From: Chloroflexota bacterium | GTDB lineage: Bacteria; Chloroflexota; Dehalococcoidia; Lucifugimonadales; Lucifugimonadaceae | Reading direction: 5' to 3' | Assembly: GCA_022564545.1 (NCBI GenBank) | Contig: JADFLG010000003.1 | Location: forward strand, 1 to 64,000 | Length of the DNA stretch: 64,000 nucleotides | Part shown: positions 58,829-64,000 of the stretch, piece by piece | Layout: every line of letters starts with the position of its first letter | How positions within the stretch are numbered: the stretch's first letter is position 1 | Made by a program: the position numbers and the translations under genes | Notes under the pieces: generated by a model | What the model saw: the letters and a program-made list of their open reading frames with translations, nothing else | What the model was told of the DNA's origin: nothing | Database searches by the model: none

Positions 58829-60256
58829 ATGCCCAAGGGGCCTGAGCGCGAATTCGTCAAGGACCCGGACTCTGAACCACAGGTCCTGGTTTCCGGCGCG
58901 CCCGACGCTGAACAACTCGACGAGATCCAGGAGTCGATTGAAGGGCATTTTGAGGCTGGTGATGAGCAGCAGGCACTGTCCGAGCTCCAGGAGTTGCGCG
59001 ACCCCGACAAGGCGGAGGTGCTGGCCGATCTTGGGCCGGAAAACCGCAGGACACTGCTCGGCAATCTCTCGAACGACGAAATCGCCGACGTACTCGAACA
59101 CATGGACGTAAACGAAGCGGTAGAAGTTTCGGGTTTGATCGATGTTGATCGCATGGCCGGGGTGCTCGAAAGCGTGTCCAGCGATGTGGCCGCCGACGTG
59201 CTGCGCGGAATCGACTGGGCCGATGCCAGCCAGATACTGGTGCGCATGGAAGACCGCTCGGCGGTCGGCAGCCTGCTGTTGCACAAGGACGATGACGCCG
59301 GTGGTCTCATGTCCACCGAGTTCGTCTCGATGCGCCAGTCGTGGTCGACCACGCGAGCAATCAACGTGCTGAGAAATTCCAGGCTTGACCCACGGGACAT
59401 GCGGCAACTGTTCGCGGTGGACGATGACGGCGTGCTTGTCGGAGTGCTCGAACTGCCCGAACTGGTTTTCGCGACGCCGGGCTCGAACGTATCTGACGTT
59501 ATGAATTCCAATGTGGTTTCGGTCAAGGCAGGCACTGACCAGGAGGAAGCCGCCCGGTTGATGCAGCGCTACGAGGTCCGCTCGATACCGGTTGTCGACC
59601 GTAACGGGCGCCTCGAAGGCACGATAGCGATCGAAGATCTGGTCGACGTGGTCGAATCGGAAGCCACGGAAGACATGTTCCGGATGATCGGTGTGCGAGG
59701 CGATGTGCGGAGCATCGAGACGGTCCGGGGGTCGGTGCGAAACCGGCTGCCGTGGCTCATGGTCAACCTCGCTACGGTGCTGGCCACTGGATTCGTGCTC
59801 AGTCTGTTTGCCAGGACGCTGGATTCACTGACGATCCTCGTGGTTTACCTGCCGGTCGTGATGGGGCAGGCCGGAATTGCTGGAACTCAAACGCTCACGA
59901 TCATCGTGCGTTCAATGGCCATTGGCGAGGTCGTTACAGGCGACGTCCGAAAGTTGTTGATACGCGAAGCTTTGCTGGCGATCTCGCAAGGTGTGGTCGT
60001 GGCGATAGTGATCGCGCTTGTGGTGTTCGTGTGGCGTGGGGACGTTTACCTGGCGGGAATCGTTGCCGGGGCGCTGTTCCTGAACCTGTTCGTGGCCGCG
60101 CTGTCGGGTGTGTTGATCCCATTCACGCTCCGGGCCTTGAAGGTTGATCCCGCAGCCTCGTCGGCGGTGTTTCTGACCACGGTAACCGATATCGTGGGAA
60201 TCGCCGCATACATGGGCCTGGCGACGGTGTTTCTGTCGGTGCTCGACAAGGGCTGA
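58829..60256 (+). CDS. mgtE: Magnesium transporter MgtE (listed ORF starts 58802)
   Basis: MgtE_N helical repeats, CBS pair (RSIPVVDRNGRLEGTIAIEDLVDVVESEATEDMFRMIG), TM region RLPWLMVNLATVLATGFVLSLF...VVYLPVVMGQAGIAGTQTLTIIVRSMAIGEV. Confidence 0.95.
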   Translation: MPKGPEREFVKDPDSEPQVLVSGAPDAEQLDEIQESIEGHFEAGDEQQALSELQELRDPDKAEVLADLGPENRRTLLGNLSNDEIADVLEHMDVNEAVEVSGLIDVDRMAGVLESVSSDVAADVLRGIDWADASQILVRMEDRSAVGSLLLHKDDDAGGLMSTEFVSMRQSWSTTRAINVLRNSRLDPRDMRQLFAVDDDGVLVGVLELPELVFATPGSNVSDVMNSNVVSVKAGTDQEEAARLMQRYEVRSIPVVDRNGRLEGTIAIEDLVDVVESEATEDMFRMIGVRGDVRSIETVRGSVRNRLPWLMVNLATVLATGFVLSLFARTLDSLTILVVYLPVVMGQAGIAGTQTLTIIVRSMAIGEVVTGDVRKLLIREALLAISQGVVVAIVIALVVFVWRGDVYLAGIVAGALFLNLFVAALSGVLIPFTLRALKVDPAASSAVFLTTVTDIVGIAAYMGLATVFLSVLDKG

Positions 60257-60278
60257 CCGGCACCACAGCCCGAGACGA

Positions 60279-61793
60279 CTATTTATCGTTGGTGCTGGCG
60301 AAAGCAGCGGCCATGTGCCTGCGCTGGATCTTCCCGGTAGCGGTCCGCGGCAGCTCATCTGCGATGTAAACCACGTCCGGCACCTTGAAGTCGGCCATGT
60401 GCTCACTGCAGTGCGCTCGGATCGACTCCTCGTCAGCTTCGCCCTTCAGAACGACTGCCGCATGGACGACTTCGCCATACTTTTCATCGGGAACTGCGAA
60501 ACAAACTGCTTCAGCTACCGCCGGGTGTTTTAGCAGGATGCCGTCGATTTCAAGTGGAGAGATCTTTTCGCCCGCACGGTTAATCAATTCCTTGATGCGA
60601 CCGGTGAGCGTCAGGTAACCGGTTTCGCTGAGGAAGCCCTGATCGCCGGTCCGGAACCAGCCATCGACGAACGACTCGGCGTTGGCCTCGGGATTGTTGC
60701 TGTAGCCGTGCATCACGTTTTCGCCCTTGATCACGATCTCGCCGGTTTCGCCCGCAATTTGCAGATCGCCTCTGGCTTCCATGTCCATGATCGCGATCTG
60801 AACGCCGGTCGCCTTGCCGACGGTCCCGGGGATCCGCTCACCCGGGGGCATCGGGCTTGAGGACATCTGGTGCGACGCCTCGGTCATTCCGTAGGCTTCC
60901 AGCACGGGTGCACCGAACCGATCTTCCAGTTGCTCGAACACGACTGGCGCCAGCGCCGACGAGCAGGACCGGATAAAACGGAACGACTCGCGCGGCGCGT
61001 TGTCGTCATCGGCACGCATTAACAGGACCTGGTGGATAGTCGGGACTGCCGAGTACCAGGTGCCTGAGTTTTCGTGCGTGATGTCCCAGAAGGTAGAAGC
61101 AGAAAATCTTAATGGGATCACGAGTGATCCGCCCGAGTTCAGGGTCGAAAGTGCAGCGCCCATCAGGCCGTGCACGTGGAACAGCGGCATCACGATGATC
61201 GAGGTGTCGTCGGGCGTGAGCTCGTAGTGGTTCTTGATGTTGTTGATCGACGCCATCAGGTTGGCGTGGGTTAGCGGTACGCCCTTGGGCCGGCTGGTCG
61301 TGCCCGAGGTATGAAGGAACAGAGCGACGTCCTGTTCGGACGGGGGCTGGGGGTCTGCAGACACTGTGAGTGTTGAGCCGGCCCTGCTGAGGACGACAGA
61401 GTCGACGTCGAGAGACGCGTCGAGAATCGGGATACCGAGTGTGGCAGCGGCGTCGCGGCCGACGTGGGCTCCGGGAGGCACGATTACCAGTTGCGAATCG
61501 GCGTCTGCCATGAAGAACTTGAACTCATCGACCGTGTAGGCAGAATTCAATGGTGCAGCCACTGCCCCGGCGCGTGCCACGGCCAGAAACATGACCATGA
61601 ATTCGAGCGAGTTAGCCAGGATGATCGACACCGGTCGCCCCGGCGTTACGCCAGCGCCCGCAAGCAGTCCGGCAACACGCTCGATCTCTTCGCCGTACCG
61701 GGCGTAAGAAAGCGTTGGACCACCGGGGATGATGATCGAATCGTCGGTCGGTGAAGAGGGGTGCAGGAGGTTTGCAAGCGTGTTTGTTGACAT
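60279..61793 (-). CDS. AMP-dependent acyl-CoA synthetase/ligase (listed ORF starts 61904)
   Basis: ALFLHTSGTTSRPKGVPLTHANL, AYGMTEASHQMSSSP, GWFRTGDQGFLSETGYLTLTGRIKELINRAGEKISPLEID, PRTATGKIQRRHM. Confidence 0.95.
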   Translation of the reverse strand: MSTNTLANLLHPSSPTDDSIIIPGGPTLSYARYGEEIERVAGLLAGAGVTPGRPVSIILANSLEFMVMFLAVARAGAVAAPLNSAYTVDEFKFFMADADSQLVIVPPGAHVGRDAAATLGIPILDASLDVDSVVLSRAGSTLTVSADPQPPSEQDVALFLHTSGTTSRPKGVPLTHANLMASINNIKNHYELTPDDTSIIVMPLFHVHGLMGAALSTLNSGGSLVIPLRFSASTFWDITHENSGTWYSAVPTIHQVLLMRADDDNAPRESFRFIRSCSSALAPVVFEQLEDRFGAPVLEAYGMTEASHQMSSSPMPPGERIPGTVGKATGVQIAIMDMEARGDLQIAGETGEIVIKGENVMHGYSNNPEANAESFVDGWFRTGDQGFLSETGYLTLTGRIKELINRAGEKISPLEIDGILLKHPAVAEAVCFAVPDEKYGEVVHAAVVLKGEADEESIRAHCSEHMADFKVPDVVYIADELPRTATGKIQRRHMAAAFASTNDK

Positions 61794-62085
61794 GGGTACC
61801 TGGATGGTGGATAGAGTGAACCACATTTCGCCCAATTCGGCGTGCGAGATTATGACTGGTGAGCGAGTCCACGAATGTCGGCCGTCAGCAAATGTGGGAC
61901 ACATATCGGGGCTGAAATAAGAGAGCGATCGGCGGGTTTGGGCTCCCTGGGATAGATTCCGGATGTAAGGAAAAAGACCGTGCCCGAAATCGATGCCGCT
62001 GACGGAACCAGGCCTGCCGTTGAGCTGGCCGAAAAGCGCACTGAAATTAGCATTCTATAGTTTGCGAGCTTCGATGTAATGCAAT

Positions 62086-62865
62086 TTACAGAAAATCGGA
62101 AATTGACTTCCAGGTTTTTTCAAAATCGTAAATATCGTTGTGCCCCGCTCCATCGATAATAATGAATTCTTTATTCGGAATGTTTATATTTTCAAAAAGC
62201 GCCTTTCCGTGCTTGAAAGGTATGACGTTATCCTTTGCGCCGTGAATAATTCTCAAATCTCCTGTGTAATCTCCCAAAAGCGCCAGGTTGTCGTAGTTTT
62301 CTTTTGAAAGTTTTTCCAAAAGAAACATGGGAAATACAGGAAATTTTGTTTTTGCCACATTAACTAAAGAATCAAACGGAGCGATAAAAAGCATTCTATC
62401 TACTGGCATCAGTGTTGCGTGATAGCTTGCTACACCAGAACCGATACTTTCGGCAAACAACAGGGTTTGCGTGTAATTTTTTGTCTTCAAAAAAGAAACA
62501 ATGTTTTCGGCGTCCCTGAATAAAAGTTCGCGCGACGGTTTTTTATCATCTCCTCCATACCCGGCGTATTCCACGAAAAGGTATGAATATTCATTCTCCT
62601 CAAAAACGTTCTTAAGATGCGACCTGTCGCAAGCAGACCCGGCGTTGCCGTTATACACAACTACAATTCTGTTGCCCGTATGTTTGTAATACGCCCTTGT
62701 GCCGTTCGTGTTTATTTTTTCGCTGTCGTCGAATGCGGGGCAATCGTAGAAATTACGTTTGATGAGATTAGGATGATAAATCATACTTCGGTGGAATATG
62801 AGTATGAGCGCACCAACAACCAGATAGACCAAAAGACCAATGTAAAGTATTCGTTTAATGTACAT
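62086..62865 (-). CDS. Alpha/beta hydrolase (BEM46/ABHD13-like), AT-rich
   Basis: FVEYAGYGGDDKKPSRELLFRDAENIVSFLKT, LLFAESIGSGVASYHAT, IIHGAKDNVIPFKHGKALFE, GAGHNDI; N-terminal TM helix. Confidence 0.82.
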   Translation of the reverse strand: MYIKRILYIGLLVYLVVGALILIFHRSMIYHPNLIKRNFYDCPAFDDSEKINTNGTRAYYKHTGNRIVVVYNGNAGSACDRSHLKNVFEENEYSYLFVEYAGYGGDDKKPSRELLFRDAENIVSFLKTKNYTQTLLFAESIGSGVASYHATLMPVDRMLFIAPFDSLVNVAKTKFPVFPMFLLEKLSKENYDNLALLGDYTGDLRIIHGAKDNVIPFKHGKALFENINIPNKEFIIIDGAGHNDIYDFEKTWKSISDFL

Positions 62866-62906
62866 TCAAGTCGAATTGCCAGATCGAATCAACGGAGCGA
62901 GCAGGC

Positions 62907-63641
62907 TCAGGTTCTTCGCACAGTAGCAGCTGCAGCAACCAGCATTCCAATCGCGAACAACGCGAGCACGCCTATCTCGGGCAAAACGTCGGACAGCGAC
63001 GCACCCCGCAGCATGATGTCTCTCAGTGCCCGGTTTGCGTAGGTCAGCGGCAGCACACCGCTCACGGCCTGGAAGTAGCCGGGAAGCTGTGATGTCGGAA
63101 GTATCACGCCCGACAGGAAAATTTGCGGCGCCAGTATCAGCGGGATGAACTGCACCACCTGGAATTCGTTCTTCGCGAACGTGGAAACGAAAATTCCCAT
63201 ACTGACCGATGTTACGGTGACCATCAGGAGGATCAGGACGATGTCCCAGATCTTCCCGGCGTAGTCAACGTCCACGACGAACAGCGTGTACATCAGGATG
63301 ATGATCGACTGGATAAGGGCGAACAGCAGGAACCCGGCAAGGTATCCGACGAGCAGGTCAGATCGGGTAACGGCGGTCGAGAGCAGCCGTTCGAGAGTGC
63401 CCTGCGACCGCTCTCGCAGGAAGCTGATGGCGGTGAGCACGAATACGAAGAACATTGCCATCGTGGCGATGAGCGCGGGGGCGACCTGGTTCAGAACGGA
63501 TTTCTGGTCCTGGAAACTGAACCCGATAAGCGACATAACGATGATTGGCGCGCCGATTATCATGGCCACCGAGCGGCGGTCGCGCCGGACTTCCCGCACT
63601 ATTCGCCCCGCGATCGCGAATTTCCGATCGAACAACATCAT
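62907..63641 (-). CDS. ABC-2 type transporter permease
   Basis: SFLRERSQGTLERLLSTAVTRSDLLVGYLAGFLLFALIQ; LILAPQIFLSGVILPTSQLPGYFQAVSGVLPLTYANRALRD. Confidence 0.92.
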   Translation of the reverse strand: MMLFDRKFAIAGRIVREVRRDRRSVAMIIGAPIIVMSLIGFSFQDQKSVLNQVAPALIATMAMFFVFVLTAISFLRERSQGTLERLLSTAVTRSDLLVGYLAGFLLFALIQSIIILMYTLFVVDVDYAGKIWDIVLILLMVTVTSVSMGIFVSTFAKNEFQVVQFIPLILAPQIFLSGVILPTSQLPGYFQAVSGVLPLTYANRALRDIMLRGASLSDVLPEIGVLALFAIGMLVAAAATVRRT

Positions 63642-64000
63642 GCACTCGCTACTGACTTCTGGGACAGGTGGAGAAAGGCGTCTTCCAGCGTGGAATCGGG
63701 CTTGCCGGTCGACTGCCGGAGCTCGTCCGGTGTGCCGGTGGCGATGAACTTGCCGCCCCGCATGAAACCCAGGGTGTCGCAGTGAGCTGCATCGTCCATC
63801 GTGTGGCTCGAAATCAAGATCGTCGTGCCCGAGCGGGTCATTTCTTTAAAGTGCTGCCAGAACATGTTGCGCAACTCGGGGTCGAGGCCGACCGTAGGTT
63901 CGTCGAGGAGGAGCAATTCGGGTTTGTGAATCAGCGCAGCGCCGAGGCTCACCCGCTGTCGCATGCCGCCGCTAAGCTCGGATATCACGCTGTCCGCACG
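63638..64000 (-). CDS. ABC transporter ATP-binding protein (truncated by the window end)
   Basis: ELSGGMRQRVSLGAALIHKPELLLLDEPTVGLDPELRNMFW signature/Walker B; ATGA overlap with the permease. Confidence 0.92.
   Translation of the reverse strand, partial: RADSVISELSGGMRQRVSLGAALIHKPELLLLDEPTVGLDPELRNMFWQHFKEMTRSGTTILISSHTMDDAAHCDTLGFMRGGKFIATGTPDELRQSTGKPDSTLEDAFLHLSQKSVASA

Overview
The window looks like the chromosome of a bacterium. Bacterial housekeeping markers include bL28, the FakA/DegV pair, RecG, GroES/GroEL with CIRCE-like operators, MetE and CobO under cobalamin riboswitches, a ParB-like protein and MgtE. The enolase-superfamily, SDR and TIM-barrel content is compatible with a SAR202-like Chloroflexota, but this is inference only. 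The main finding is a compact minus-strand locus at about 34.9-51.8 kb that encodes an archaeal-type motility machine (archaellum). It has arlJ, arlI, arlH, two tandem paralogous ArlF/G-like stator proteins, a third ArlF/G-like protein, an ArlC/D/E-like acidic protein, a 43-codon ArlC/D/E-like mini-ORF missing from the supplied ORF track, and five tandem archaellin genes. The archaellins carry class III signal peptides of the form (K/R)G|ITGLETAIILIAFVVVAS. They form a ~0.96-0.99 kb periodic array. Four of the five are followed by their own strong hairpin terminator, and all five have a dyad element about 147-153 nt upstream of the start codon. Three response regulators and a hybrid histidine kinase flank the locus or are coupled to it. 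No prepilin peptidase or chemotaxis genes are visible in the window. Other observations include a double CIRCE-like operator, two cobalamin riboswitches, a TTGGAATG-motif cluster between a ParB-like gene and a DUF5343-like gene, an AT-rich probably foreign hydrolase, and several dispersed palindromic repeats. All calls are from reading the sequence and the supplied translations; no searches were run.
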